A stretch of 64,000 nt of DNA, taken from assembly GCA_017540175.1 (NCBI GenBank), contig JAFYBN010000119.1, forward strand, positions 1-64,000, written 5' to 3'. The position numbers and the translations under genes are program-made. The stretch's first letter is position 1, and each line of letters starts with the position of its first letter. This document shows positions 52,866-61,161 of this stretch, piece by piece. A model generated the notes under the pieces. It was not told the DNA's origin and made no database searches. It saw nothing but the letters and a program-made list of their open reading frames with translations. This DNA comes from Clostridia bacterium. GTDB lineage: Bacteria; Bacillota; Clostridia; Oscillospirales; CAG-272.

Positions 52866-53151
52866 AGCAAAGCGGCGTCGTGGGAAGACCGGAGCGCGGA
52901 ACCTCCATCATGGGCGCGACCGTTTCCTTCCACTTCAGGTAGTGCTCGGTTTTCTTGTGGCGTGCCGCGGCGTCCGTATCCTCATAAACCTCATAGAGCA
53001 CGAAGCAGTTCGGATCGTCATTCGCGCGAAGCACGTCGAAGCGGACGTTGCCCGGCTCTTTGCGGGAATTGATGTGATTATACTCCGTGATCTCGGCGAA
53101 CGCGTCTGCGCAGCCGGGAATCACATGAACGGTCACAAGCGTTGCGATCAT
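52858..53151 (-). CDS. Antibiotic-biosynthesis-monooxygenase-like (ABM) domain protein
   Basis: 97 residues of the dimeric alpha/beta-barrel ABM fold (YgiN/LsrG-like): MIATLVTVHVIPGCADAF, RFDVLRANDDPNCFVLYEVY, HYLKWKETVAPMME. Members oxidise quinones or isomerise small ligands without cofactor. The start at 53151 follows GGAGGGATTTACT. It overlaps the glycosylase gene by 8 nt. The substrate is unknown. Confidence 0.85.
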   Translation of the reverse strand: MIATLVTVHVIPGCADAFAEITEYNHINSRKEPGNVRFDVLRANDDPNCFVLYEVYEDTDAAARHKKTEHYLKWKETVAPMMEVPRSGLPTTPLCFD

Positions 53152-53170
53152 AGTAAATCCCTCCGTCTTC

Positions 53171-53581
53171 TTATTCAGCTTTGAGGATTCTGAAAAACTC
53201 GACCTCTTCCCCATCCGGTCCGTAAACGAAGCCGCAGTTCAAGGTCAGCTTCACGGGAGCGGAGGCGAGCGGGACAACCTTCGGCTCGCTCTTCGGCTTC
53301 GCGCCCGCTTCGAGCGCGGTGCGGTACGCGGCGTCCACATCGTCCACTTTGAGAGCGAAATGGATGTATTTCGCGTCCGCCGTCGGATTCGTGTTACCGC
53401 CGGCGAAGAGCTCGAGAATGCCGCCGTCGCCGAAATCGAGCATGGCGATCCTTCCGTCTCCCTCACCCCACGCGGTATAAAACTTCATGCCGAGTTTTTC
53501 GTAAAACGCGATGGACGCATCGAGATCGGAACAGCGCAGGGCGACGTGGTGGAAACCCATACCGGGAATGATGGTATTCAT
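53171..53581 (-). CDS. VOC (glyoxalase/dioxygenase superfamily) protein
   Basis: 136 residues with two beta-alpha-beta-beta-beta modules of the vicinal-oxygen-chelate fold. GFHHVALRCSDLDASIAFYE opens module one (His ligand), HFALKVDDVDAAY opens module two, and DGEEVEFFRI supplies the final Glu. It resembles lactoylglutathione-lyase-like proteins but the substrate is not known. AAAGGAGACGAGCC precedes the ATG. It lies between lexA and the ABM gene. Confidence 0.87.
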   Translation of the reverse strand: MNTIIPGMGFHHVALRCSDLDASIAFYEKLGMKFYTAWGEGDGRIAMLDFGDGGILELFAGGNTNPTADAKYIHFALKVDDVDAAYRTALEAGAKPKSEPKVVPLASAPVKLTLNCGFVYGPDGEEVEFFRILKAE

Positions 53582-53613
53582 GGCTCGTCTCCTTTATTTA
53601 TGAGTAAAGTGAA

Positions 53614-54243
53614 TCAGTTATAATACCGCAGGCTCGCGACGACTTTACCGAGCACGGTCAGGCGTGAAACGATCATCGGGAGCATGGTGCGGTTGCGGGG
53701 CTGCAGACGGTAATGACCGTTTTCACGGTAAAACACCTTGACGGTCGCTTCGTTGTCGATCATCGCAACGATGATTTCTCCGTTTTCGGCGGTCGACGCT
53801 CGTTCCACAATCACGACGTCCCCGTTCAGAATACCTGCTTCGATCATGCTTTCGCCTTTGACGCGAAGGGCGAAGAGTTCGCCTTGGGGCATCGGGCGCA
53901 GACCCTTGGGGTAATGGACGTAGCCCTCGCAGTTTTCCACCGCGAGGATCGGAACACCCGCCGCTACGCGCCCGATCAGGGGAACGCTGAGGATCTCCTC
54001 GCTCTGCTCCTTGTCTCTGAAATCGGGAGAATCGATGCGGATGGTGCGGCTCTTTCCGTTTTCTTTCTGGATGTAGCCCTTTTTCTCGAGGCGGTCGAGG
54101 CATGTATGTACCGTCGACGTGCTTCTGATATCGAGGGCAAGGCAGATATCCCGGATGGACGGGGAATAGCCGTTCTTCCGGATATTTTCACAGATATAAT
54201 CGAATATCTGCTGTTCTTTCGGCTCAAGTCCGGCCTTCTTCAT
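53614..54243 (-). CDS. lexA: LexA repressor
   Basis: 209-residue SOS repressor/autoprotease. The N-terminal winged helix (1-70) contains SPSIRDICLALDIRSTSTV. The self-cleavage site is Ala95-Gly96 (GRVAAGVPIL), and the catalytic dyad is Ser132 (KGESMIEAG) with Lys169 (ATVKVF). RecA-DNA filaments trigger cleavage. A Gram-positive SOS box overlaps its promoter at 54388-54401, so it is autoregulated. Small enzymes (VOC, ABM, glycosylase) follow on the same strand. Confidence 0.97.
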   Translation of the reverse strand: MKKAGLEPKEQQIFDYICENIRKNGYSPSIRDICLALDIRSTSTVHTCLDRLEKKGYIQKENGKSRTIRIDSPDFRDKEQSEEILSVPLIGRVAAGVPILAVENCEGYVHYPKGLRPMPQGELFALRVKGESMIEAGILNGDVVIVERASTAENGEIIVAMIDNEATVKVFYRENGHYRLQPRNRTMLPMIVSRLTVLGKVVASLRYYN

Positions 54244-54362
54244 TTTGTTTTCCTCTCAAAATCGATAAACGGAACGATGGACGACCGATTCGCCGTCTGT
54301 TCGCTTTATGTTCGGCACAATTCCCGTTTGGGACGGGAATTCACGCACGGAAATACAGGATA

Positions 54363-54391
54363 ATTATATCATTTTTTCGCACGCGTGTAAA
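54363..54391 (-). promoter_or_regulatory. lexA promoter
   Basis: TTTACA (54386-54391), 17-bp spacer, TATAAT (54363-54368), extended -10 TGA, minus strand. The -35 is within the SOS box. The leader of about 115 nt has a TTCCCGT/ACGGGAA hairpin (54321-54343). Confidence 0.88.
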
Positions 54392-54401
54392 CAGGTGTTC
54401 G
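54388..54401. promoter_or_regulatory. LexA (SOS) box
   Basis: On the minus strand CGAAC-ACCT-GTTTA, close to the Gram-positive consensus CGAACRNRYGTTYC. It overlaps the lexA -35 box. Confidence 0.8.
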
Positions 54402-54477
54402 CAAATTCTTTTGATTTTTTTCGCGCCTTTCCACGGCTCCCGTCTCCGAAACTTCATGTTCCGTTCACACTAATGTC

Positions 54478-54507
54478 TTGAAATGTTCCACTCCCATTGG
54501 TTATAAT
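54478..54507 (+). promoter_or_regulatory. pckG promoter
   Basis: TTGAAA (54478-54483), 18-bp spacer, TATAAT (54502-54507). It is divergent from the lexA promoter, about 80 bp away. Confidence 0.85.
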
Positions 54508-54583
54508 GTATCATAGAAAAATTTGGGGTTTCAAACCCCTGTTTTCCAAATGTATCAGAAGTATTCAGAAAAGAGGAGACACC

Positions 54584-56368
54584 ATGACCAAGAATAAGCA
54601 GCTTCTCACCTGGCTTGACGAAATGACAGAACTCTGCAAGCCTGACAAAATCATCTGGATCGACGGCTCCGACGAACAGCGCGACGCGCTCCGCGCCGAA
54701 GCGTGCAGAACCGGCGAAATGATCAAGCTGAACGAAGAGAAACTCCCCGGATGCTATCTCCACCGCACGGCCGTGAACGACGTCGCCCGCGTTGAAGGCC
54801 GGACCTTTATCTGCACCCGCAAGAAGGAAGACTGCGGCACGATCAACAACTGGCTCGATCCCGTTGAATGCTACGCAACGCTCAAAAAGCTCTACTGCGG
54901 CGCCATGCAGGGCAGAACGATGTATGTGATTCCCTACTCCATGGGCATCGTGGGTTCCGAATTCGCGAAATACGGCATCGAACTGACCGACTCCATCTAC
55001 GTCGTTCTGAACATGCTCATCATGACCCGCGTCGGCAACGACGTGCTCGACGCGATCGGCGAAAACGGCGAGTTCATCAAGGGTCTGCATTCCAAGGCGA
55101 CGCTTGACGAGAAAAACCGCTATATCTGCCACTTCCCGGAGGACAACGCGATCTGGTCCGTCAACTCGGGCTACGGCGGAAACGTTCTGCTCGGCAAGAA
55201 GTGTTTCGCGCTCCGCATTGCCTCCTGGCTCGGCCGCAAGGAAGGCTGGATGGCGGAACACATGCTCATCCTCGGTGTGGAATACCCCAACGGCGACATC
55301 AAGTATGTGACCGCCGCGTTCCCGTCCGCCTGCGGCAAGACCAACCTCGCCATGATGATCCCGCCGGAAATCTTCCGTAAGAAGGGCTACAAGGTCTGGA
55401 CGGTCGGCGACGACATCGCCTGGCTCCGCATCGGCAAGGACGGCAGACTGTACGCCATGAACCCCGAAAACGGCTTCTTCGGCGTCGCCCCCGGCACGAA
55501 CGACAAGTCCAATCCGAACGCGCTCGCAACCTGCCAGGAAGGCGCAATCTTCACGAACGTCTGCCACAACCTTGACGACAACACCGTTTGGTGGGAAGGT
55601 CTCGACAACAACCCGCCGCACAACGCGAACAACTGGCGCGGCGAGAAGTGGGACTACACCAAGTACGACAAGGCTGACAAGATCGGTACCTCCGGCGCGC
55701 ATCCGAACTCCCGCTTCACCGCGAAGGCGACGAACTGCCCGTGCCTGTCCTCCGAGTTCAATAATCCCGAAGGCGTTCCGGTCACCGCGATGATCTTCGG
55801 CGGACGCCGCGCGAAGACCGCTCCGCTGGTCTATCAGTCCACCTCGTGGCAGAACGGTACCTTCGTCGGTTCGATCATGGCTTCCGAAACCACAGCTGCC
55901 GCTGCCGGCGCAATCGGCGTGGTTCGCCGCGACCCGATGGCGATGCGTCCGTTCGTGGGTTACGACATGGGCGACTACTGGCATCACTGGCTCGAAATGG
56001 GCACGAAGATCCCGCACGCTCCGAAGATCTTCCACGTCAACTGGTTCCGCACCGACGACGAAGGCAATTTCATCTGGCCGGGCTACGGCGAAAACTTCCG
56101 CGTCGTCCTTTGGATCCTTGCCCGCTGCGCGGGTGAAGTCGATGCCGACATCACGCCCATCGGCTATGTCCCGAAGGCGGAGGATATCGATATCGAAGGT
56201 CTTGACGGCGTCACTCTCGACACGATCCGCTCGCTCCTCACCGTCGACCGCGAAAGCTGGCTCACCGACGTGGAGAACATCAAGGACTTCTACAAGTCGA
56301 TCGGCGACCGCGTTCCCGACGCCATGTGGGACGAACTCGCGGCGCTGGAAGCGAGACTCAGCAAATAA
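54584..56368 (+). CDS. pckG: Phosphoenolpyruvate carboxykinase (GTP)
   Basis: 594 residues, GTP-type PEPCK that interconverts oxaloacetate + GTP and PEP + CO2 + GDP. The GTP-form P-loop with reactive Cys is AAFPSACGKTNLAMM. Other markers are NNWLDP at the N-terminal substrate loop, VGDDIAWLR (metal Asp pair) and RTDDEGNFIWPGYGEN for guanine binding. In gut anaerobes it can run toward oxaloacetate during fermentation to succinate or propionate (inference). The ATG at 54584 follows AGAGGAGACACC. Confidence 0.96.
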   Translation: MTKNKQLLTWLDEMTELCKPDKIIWIDGSDEQRDALRAEACRTGEMIKLNEEKLPGCYLHRTAVNDVARVEGRTFICTRKKEDCGTINNWLDPVECYATLKKLYCGAMQGRTMYVIPYSMGIVGSEFAKYGIELTDSIYVVLNMLIMTRVGNDVLDAIGENGEFIKGLHSKATLDEKNRYICHFPEDNAIWSVNSGYGGNVLLGKKCFALRIASWLGRKEGWMAEHMLILGVEYPNGDIKYVTAAFPSACGKTNLAMMIPPEIFRKKGYKVWTVGDDIAWLRIGKDGRLYAMNPENGFFGVAPGTNDKSNPNALATCQEGAIFTNVCHNLDDNTVWWEGLDNNPPHNANNWRGEKWDYTKYDKADKIGTSGAHPNSRFTAKATNCPCLSSEFNNPEGVPVTAMIFGGRRAKTAPLVYQSTSWQNGTFVGSIMASETTAAAAGAIGVVRRDPMAMRPFVGYDMGDYWHHWLEMGTKIPHAPKIFHVNWFRTDDEGNFIWPGYGENFRVVLWILARCAGEVDADITPIGYVPKAEDIDIEGLDGVTLDTIRSLLTVDRESWLTDVENIKDFYKSIGDRVPDAMWDELAALEARLSK

Positions 56369-56391
56369 TCCATTCCCAAGCAAACAAAATG

Positions 56392-56417
56392 GCCGCGGCA
56401 CGGACCGCGGCTTTTTT
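56392..56417. terminator. Terminator shared by pckG and the GH127 gene
   Basis: GCCGCGG/CCGCGGC stem with a 6-nt loop and T6 on the plus strand. The minus strand has CATTTTGTTTG. Confidence 0.92.
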
Positions 56418-56446
56418 GTCGTTCGGATACGAGGATTTACCGATGC

Positions 56447-58246
56447 TCATTCGATTTTGAAATAGGTATGGTACGGCATGCCGTGAACCTCATAGATCGG
56501 GACGAAATCACGTCCCGAAAAGCTGAGACCGAAGCGATCGGTCAGGGGCTCGGCATGAGCGTCGGCTGCAAGCGTGAGATACTCCTTAGAAGGATCGGAT
56601 GTGACCATGACGAAGGGACCGTAACACAGTGCGGCAAGGCGGTGTCCGTCGTCCGTGAGATCGGGAGTAAATTCAAGGCGCGTGCGGTACGCGAAGCGGA
56701 CGCCGATGATCTGTTCCGCGCCGGATTCATGCCTGAGGACCGCATACCGTCCCGCCGTCACAAGTCCCTCAGCAAAAAACGGATCGGACAGGCACCACGG
56801 GGGAATGCGCAGTTTCAGCGTCACCGCGCGGCTGCCCTTCACCGTGATCCGTCCCTCTCCCGTCGGGAAGCTCACGTCGACACGAACCGAGAACCCGTCG
56901 TCTCCGTATTCCGCCGGGACGAACTGATTCAGGTAAACGGTTTCTCCCGCGTCGAAAAGAGCGGTGTCCGGGTATTTCACGTGGTTTTCCATCCCCGTTC
57001 CGTGACAGCAGGTGAAGGAATGCCAGTCATCCGAGTACTCCTTCTCCGCGCCCGGTCCGATCGGGAGCATGTAGGTCACCGCGTTCGTTTCGGGCTCTCG
57101 CGGATCCTGGGACGCGAGGATGTGGTTGAAAAGCGCGCGTTCGGCGTAATCCATCAGCTCCGCGTTTTCGGGATCAAACGCATACAGCTCGCGCGCGAGC
57201 TTCAGAAGATTATACGTCGCGCAGGTTTCGCAGTTTGTGCCGCCTTTGATGCGCTTTGCCAAAACGTCCGGCTCGCCGAAGCGCTCTCCCTGCCCCACCC
57301 CGCCGATGGCATACATATGATGCCGCAGGGCGTGATCGAAAAAGCTGCGCGCGACGCGGCGGTACCTTGTCTCCCCGCTCGCTTCGTATTCGAGCATGGC
57401 GCCCATGATCTGGGGAATGTGCTGGTTCGCGTGGAGTCCGTGAAAGCTGTCCTCTCCTTCGGCGAGAGACGGAAAGATGTTTTCGTTGTCGAACATCCGC
57501 GCGGCCTCGAGGTATTTCCCCTCCCCCGTCAATAGGGCAAGCCGCGCCATGGATTCGTTCATGCCGCCGTACTCTCCGGCGATGTAAAGGCTCCACATCC
57601 TTTTCCGGCGCTCGGGCGTGAGCGCGCCGAGGCGGGCGTACACCCAATCCCCGATCCCGCGTGCGCAGTCGAGCGCTTCCGTGTTCCCCGTCCTCTCCGC
57701 GGCTTCAAGAAGCCCGGCGACGATTTTGTGCAGCGTATAATACGGCGCCCAGATCTTTGCGTAGGGCGTGAATTGCTCGAGCAGCGCAAACTGATCGGGC
57801 GGATAGGCGGAGAGATAGCCTTCTCCCCACACCGACGGATCGCGGCTCCATTTTTCCTGATCCGTGTCTTCGGGAGTACAGGACGTCACGAACGCGGCGG
57901 GGTCGCCCTTCGACATGAGCTGCATCACGCGGAGCTCGTGTACCGTGTACGCGAGCTTTTCGGCAAGCTCGGCGTCCCCCGTCGCGCTCACGGCGATCGC
58001 GAGGGCGGACAGAAAATGCCCCGTGGAGTGCCCGCGCAGGAGTCCGTCCGGCGATTCCCAGCCTCCGAGCGGTTCCGCGTCCGTCTGGATGCCGAAAGCC
58101 TTTCTGAAATTATAAAGCATCCGGTCCGCGTCGAGTCTTCTGAGATACATAAGATCCCGCGCCATGTTTCCGGCAAACGCGCTGCCCTCGAGCAGACGGA
58201 TTTTTTCGAGTCGGGCGTACCGCCCCTTCGGTGCGACCATGCTCAT
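56447..58246 (-). CDS. GH127 beta-L-arabinofuranosidase, intracellular
   Basis: 599 residues. The zinc-bound cysteine nucleophile system of GH127 is visible: TNCETCATYNLLKLA (acid Glu and Cys) and HSFTCCHGTGMEN (the Cys pair with the nucleophile). The (alpha/alpha)6 barrel is followed by a C-terminal beta-sandwich. It releases beta-L-arabinofuranose. No signal peptide is present. The start at 58246 overlaps the aminopeptidase stop (ATGA), so the two are translationally coupled. Confidence 0.93.
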   Translation of the reverse strand: MSMVAPKGRYARLEKIRLLEGSAFAGNMARDLMYLRRLDADRMLYNFRKAFGIQTDAEPLGGWESPDGLLRGHSTGHFLSALAIAVSATGDAELAEKLAYTVHELRVMQLMSKGDPAAFVTSCTPEDTDQEKWSRDPSVWGEGYLSAYPPDQFALLEQFTPYAKIWAPYYTLHKIVAGLLEAAERTGNTEALDCARGIGDWVYARLGALTPERRKRMWSLYIAGEYGGMNESMARLALLTGEGKYLEAARMFDNENIFPSLAEGEDSFHGLHANQHIPQIMGAMLEYEASGETRYRRVARSFFDHALRHHMYAIGGVGQGERFGEPDVLAKRIKGGTNCETCATYNLLKLARELYAFDPENAELMDYAERALFNHILASQDPREPETNAVTYMLPIGPGAEKEYSDDWHSFTCCHGTGMENHVKYPDTALFDAGETVYLNQFVPAEYGDDGFSVRVDVSFPTGEGRITVKGSRAVTLKLRIPPWCLSDPFFAEGLVTAGRYAVLRHESGAEQIIGVRFAYRTRLEFTPDLTDDGHRLAALCYGPFVMVTSDPSKEYLTLAADAHAEPLTDRFGLSFSGRDFVPIYEVHGMPYHTYFKIE

Positions 58247-59484
58247 CCCTTTTTCATCTCCGCTTCGATGTCCCCGATCGTGCGCGGGACGTTCACGCCG
58301 AGATTTTCGCATCCGTCGGGCGTCACAAGGCAGTTGTCCTCCACGCGGAAGCCGATGCCCCATTCCTCGCAGTAGATCCCGATGTCAACGCAGAAGACCA
58401 TGCCAGGCGCGACGAATTCCGGCCGAACGACGATGTCGTGCGTGTCGAAGCCGACGTGATGGGAGCCGCCGTGCCACATGAGCTTTCCAATGTTCTCGAA
58501 GCGGTCGACGAGCCCGTAATCGTGAAGGTACTCATAGCAGAAGCGCTTTGCCTCCCGGTCGACTTCTTCCATCGGATAACCGGGTTTGATCGTCGAGAAG
58601 AGATGCTGGCTCGTTTCGTATGCGGCTGTATAAAGGAGTCTCTGCTTTTCGCTGAATTTCCCGTTCAAAGGGAAGCCGCGGGAGATGTCGCATCCGACAA
58701 AATCATAGCAAGCGCCGACGTCACACAGCACCATGTCTCCGTCATGCGCCGTTCCTTCGTACGCGTAATAGTGAATGCAGAAGTTGTTCTTCCCCGCGGA
58801 GATGATCGATGGGAAACCGGGTTCGAGACAACCGTTTTTTACGAGCGCGTTGTCGTAAAGCATTTTGATCTCATATTCCTTCATACCGTCCCGCACGCCT
58901 CGCATCATGGCGCGGATGCCGTCCCCGGTGATCCGGACCGCCTCGCGCATGGCGGCGATTTCGCAGTCCGCCTTGATCGTGCGCAAAGCTGCGAGGATGG
59001 GGCGGCTGTTTTCGATTTCCGGCGCGGGGTTCTGCTGCGCGAGCCGCGCGGCAAAGCGGTGCGCCTCCGTGTAATCGCGCTCCGCTCTCGTGGTGTCGAG
59101 ATCGAGGCAGACCGTCACGGCGGACCGGATCGCTGCGGCGAAATCCGGTTCGAAATCCGCGGTGTAACCGATTTCTTCGATGCCCGAGAGCCTCTGCGCC
59201 TCGTCCGCTTTCGTGCGTCTGCCCGTCCAGCGCTCCTTCAGGAGATCGGGAGGGAGAAGGTACAGCTTTTCCGCAGTCTTTCCGCCTTCCTTTTTGATCA
59301 TGAGGATCAGTCCCGCGTCCCGGGCAATCCCGGTGAGATAAACGAAATTGCGGTCGGAGAAGAAGGGATAGTCCTCGTCCGCGCGTTTTCTCGGCGCAAA
59401 ACCGGAGAAGAACAGCGCGACCGAGCCGTCCTTCATTTTCTCGGCAAGTCTTTTTCTGTTGTTCTGATAAAACGATGCCTGCAT
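58243..59484 (-). CDS. Xaa-Pro aminopeptidase (M24B)
   Basis: 413 residues. An AMP_N domain (1-140) is followed by the pita-bread metallopeptidase fold. Metal ligands: the paired Asp region LCDVGACYDFVGCD, His in GGSHHVGFDTHD, and Glu in EEWGIGFRVEDN. It removes N-terminal residues before proline, probably in peptide turnover. The gene lies between the esterase and GH127 genes, sharing a transcript with enzymes for arabinose-containing glycans, such as hydroxyproline-linked arabinosides of plant cell-wall proteins (the link is inference). Confidence 0.92.
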   Translation of the reverse strand: MQASFYQNNRKRLAEKMKDGSVALFFSGFAPRKRADEDYPFFSDRNFVYLTGIARDAGLILMIKKEGGKTAEKLYLLPPDLLKERWTGRRTKADEAQRLSGIEEIGYTADFEPDFAAAIRSAVTVCLDLDTTRAERDYTEAHRFAARLAQQNPAPEIENSRPILAALRTIKADCEIAAMREAVRITGDGIRAMMRGVRDGMKEYEIKMLYDNALVKNGCLEPGFPSIISAGKNNFCIHYYAYEGTAHDGDMVLCDVGACYDFVGCDISRGFPLNGKFSEKQRLLYTAAYETSQHLFSTIKPGYPMEEVDREAKRFCYEYLHDYGLVDRFENIGKLMWHGGSHHVGFDTHDIVVRPEFVAPGMVFCVDIGIYCEEWGIGFRVEDNCLVTPDGCENLGVNVPRTIGDIEAEMKKG

Positions 59485-59514
59485 AATATGCTCCTTGTAC
59501 TTTTCAAGATTTGA

Positions 59515-60576
59515 TCAGAATCCGAGCGCTGTTTTCACCGCCGCGCCGATGCCGCGCGCCATGCGGTAAAATCCGAGGTCGTTCGGATGGCAGCCGTCCA
59601 CGGTGCAGGAATCGGCGAAATCTCCGTCGAACAAGTGCGCGCCGTCAACGAAAAGAACGTTTTTGTCTCCCGCCCCGAGCGCGCGGCGGTATGTGCCGAT
59701 CACGACCTCGCGCCGTCCGACATCGACTGGATCGTCGGGATGGAAGTCCGGTCTCGTGACGAACACGATCGGCACCTCCGGATGCGCGGCGCGGTAAGTC
59801 TCGTAAAGCGGGAAATGCCGCGCGGCAAGGGTCTGTGCGTCCTGTTCGTTGTGGTCGTAGTCGCAGACGAAAACCGACGCGTCCAGAGACGCGAGATACG
59901 CCGCCATCGCGGACTCCCCGTGTGCGTTTCCCGAAAAGCCGAGATTGATGAAATCGCAGTCGAGCGCACGGGAGATCATCGCCTGATAAGCGTTTCCGGG
60001 GCGGGAAGCGCATCCCCCCTGCGTGATCGAAGAGCCGTAATAGACAACGGGCTTTTCGATGGAATAAGGCTCCGCTTCTTCGAGAAGGGCGTCCGCATCG
60101 AGCCCGATATAAACCTCTTCTACAGGATCGTACAGCGGCATATTCACGGTATAGGTGTGAAGACCGCCGTCGGTCGGACGCCAGGTCTCAAAGCCGTGGC
60201 TTCGCGCGCCGGGGATGAACGAGCCGACATAGCGGTATTCTCCCTTGTCGCTCGCGTACAGATCGAAGCCTGCCTGCCCCACCATGGTGATGTGCGCCAT
60301 GATGCCGTGATCGGGCATGACGGCTTTTAAGGCAATGCGGGTCGAATTCGTGCGGAAGCGGATCCTGCCGCCCGCCGTATTCGTCGCGAGATAACGCACC
60401 CCGGCGGAAACGGTCGCCGCGATTTCATCCGGCATCCGGGTAAAGGCCACGCCGGGTTTAGACGGCATGAGGCCGTGGATGCGGAACGGGCTTTTTTTGA
60501 CGTCGAGCCACACGAGGTTCGACAAACCGATGGAGGATTCAACCTTCAGATTCGGGTCAAGGTCTGCGATTTTCAT
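59515..60576 (-). CDS. SGNH hydrolase with N-terminal GxDLY domain
   Basis: 353 residues. An N-terminal beta-sandwich (about 1-160) includes GFDLYASDKGEYRYVG, the GxDLY signature. The SGNH/GDSL esterase domain shows block I VVYYGSSITQGGCASRPG (Ser), block III Gly-Asn in GFSGNAHGE, and block V DGCHPNDLGF (Asp/His). Such enzymes are glycan esterases (often acetyl). It has no signal peptide. GAGAGGCAGAC precedes the ATG. First gene of the esterase-M24-GH127 operon. Confidence 0.9.
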   Translation of the reverse strand: MKIADLDPNLKVESSIGLSNLVWLDVKKSPFRIHGLMPSKPGVAFTRMPDEIAATVSAGVRYLATNTAGGRIRFRTNSTRIALKAVMPDHGIMAHITMVGQAGFDLYASDKGEYRYVGSFIPGARSHGFETWRPTDGGLHTYTVNMPLYDPVEEVYIGLDADALLEEAEPYSIEKPVVYYGSSITQGGCASRPGNAYQAMISRALDCDFINLGFSGNAHGESAMAAYLASLDASVFVCDYDHNEQDAQTLAARHFPLYETYRAAHPEVPIVFVTRPDFHPDDPVDVGRREVVIGTYRRALGAGDKNVLFVDGAHLFDGDFADSCTVDGCHPNDLGFYRMARGIGAAVKTALGF

Positions 60577-60610
60577 GTCTGCCTCTCATATGGAAAGATT
60601 TTTCGTCCTT

Positions 60611-60639
60611 ATCATATCACAAAGCGCGGCGGATTGCAA
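60611..60639 (-). promoter_or_regulatory. Promoter of the SGNH-M24-GH127 operon
   Basis: TTGCAA (60634-60639), 17-bp spacer, TATGAT (60611-60616), extended -10 TGA, minus strand. Confidence 0.8.
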
Positions 60640-60707
60640 GGCATTTTCTTGCCGTGCGTGGCATTTGACTCACGAAAAGACGATTTGTAAACAATCCGTA
60701 AAGCCGC

Positions 60708-60736
60708 TTGACAAGTTCACTCTAATGTGTTAGACT
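60708..60736 (+). promoter_or_regulatory. blaI-family operon promoter
   Basis: TTGACA (60708-60713), 17-bp spacer, TAGACT (60731-60736). The spacer and -10 are covered by the first palindromic operator. Confidence 0.85.
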
Positions 60737-60758
60737 GAAATTACTCTAATGCATTAGA
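60721..60758. promoter_or_regulatory. Two palindromic BlaI/MecI-type operators
   Basis: TCTAATG-TGTTAGA (60721-60734) and the perfect palindrome TCTAATG-CATTAGA (60745-60758), centres 24 bp apart. Both sit on the promoter and start site, fitting repression by the adjacent BlaI-family dimer. The sequence differs from the classical bla operator (TACAnnTGTA). Confidence 0.85.
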
Positions 60759-60786
60759 CGATTTTGTTCTTTCTGTGAGGTGTACC

Positions 60787-61161
60787 GTGGAAACTCCGAA
60801 AATCTTCGAAAGCGAATACCGCTTCTGTCTGATCCTCTGGGAAAACGAGCCGGTTTCAAGCGGAGAGCTCGTGAAGCTCGCCGCGGCAGAGCTCGGATGG
60901 AAGCCCACCACCACATATACCGTGATCAAGCGTCTCTCCGAGCGGGGAGTTCTGAAAAACGAGCATTCCGTTGTGACCTCCCTCGTGTCTCGCGAGGAGG
61001 TAAGAGCAGCGGAGGCGGACGAGCTGATGGGGAAGAAATTTGACAATTCCCTGCCCGCCTTTCTCGCCGCGTTCGCAAGCCGCAGACACATTTCCGATTC
61101 CGAGCTCGACGAGATCCAGCGGATGATCGATGCCTACCGAAAGGAGCACCACAATGAGTGA
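60787..61161 (+). CDS. BlaI/MecI-family repressor
   Basis: 124 residues with GTG start at 60787, preceded by GAGG with 6-nt spacing. The winged helix (about 1-72) is characteristic: LILWENEPVSSGELVKLA, TTTYTVIKRLSERGVL. A C-terminal helix pair makes the dimer and contains the region normally cleaved by BlaR1-type signalling. Two operators lie upstream, so autoregulation is expected. It overlaps the M56 gene by 8 nt. Confidence 0.92.
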   Translation: METPKIFESEYRFCLILWENEPVSSGELVKLAAAELGWKPTTTYTVIKRLSERGVLKNEHSVVTSLVSREEVRAAEADELMGKKFDNSLPAFLAAFASRRHISDSELDEIQRMIDAYRKEHHNE

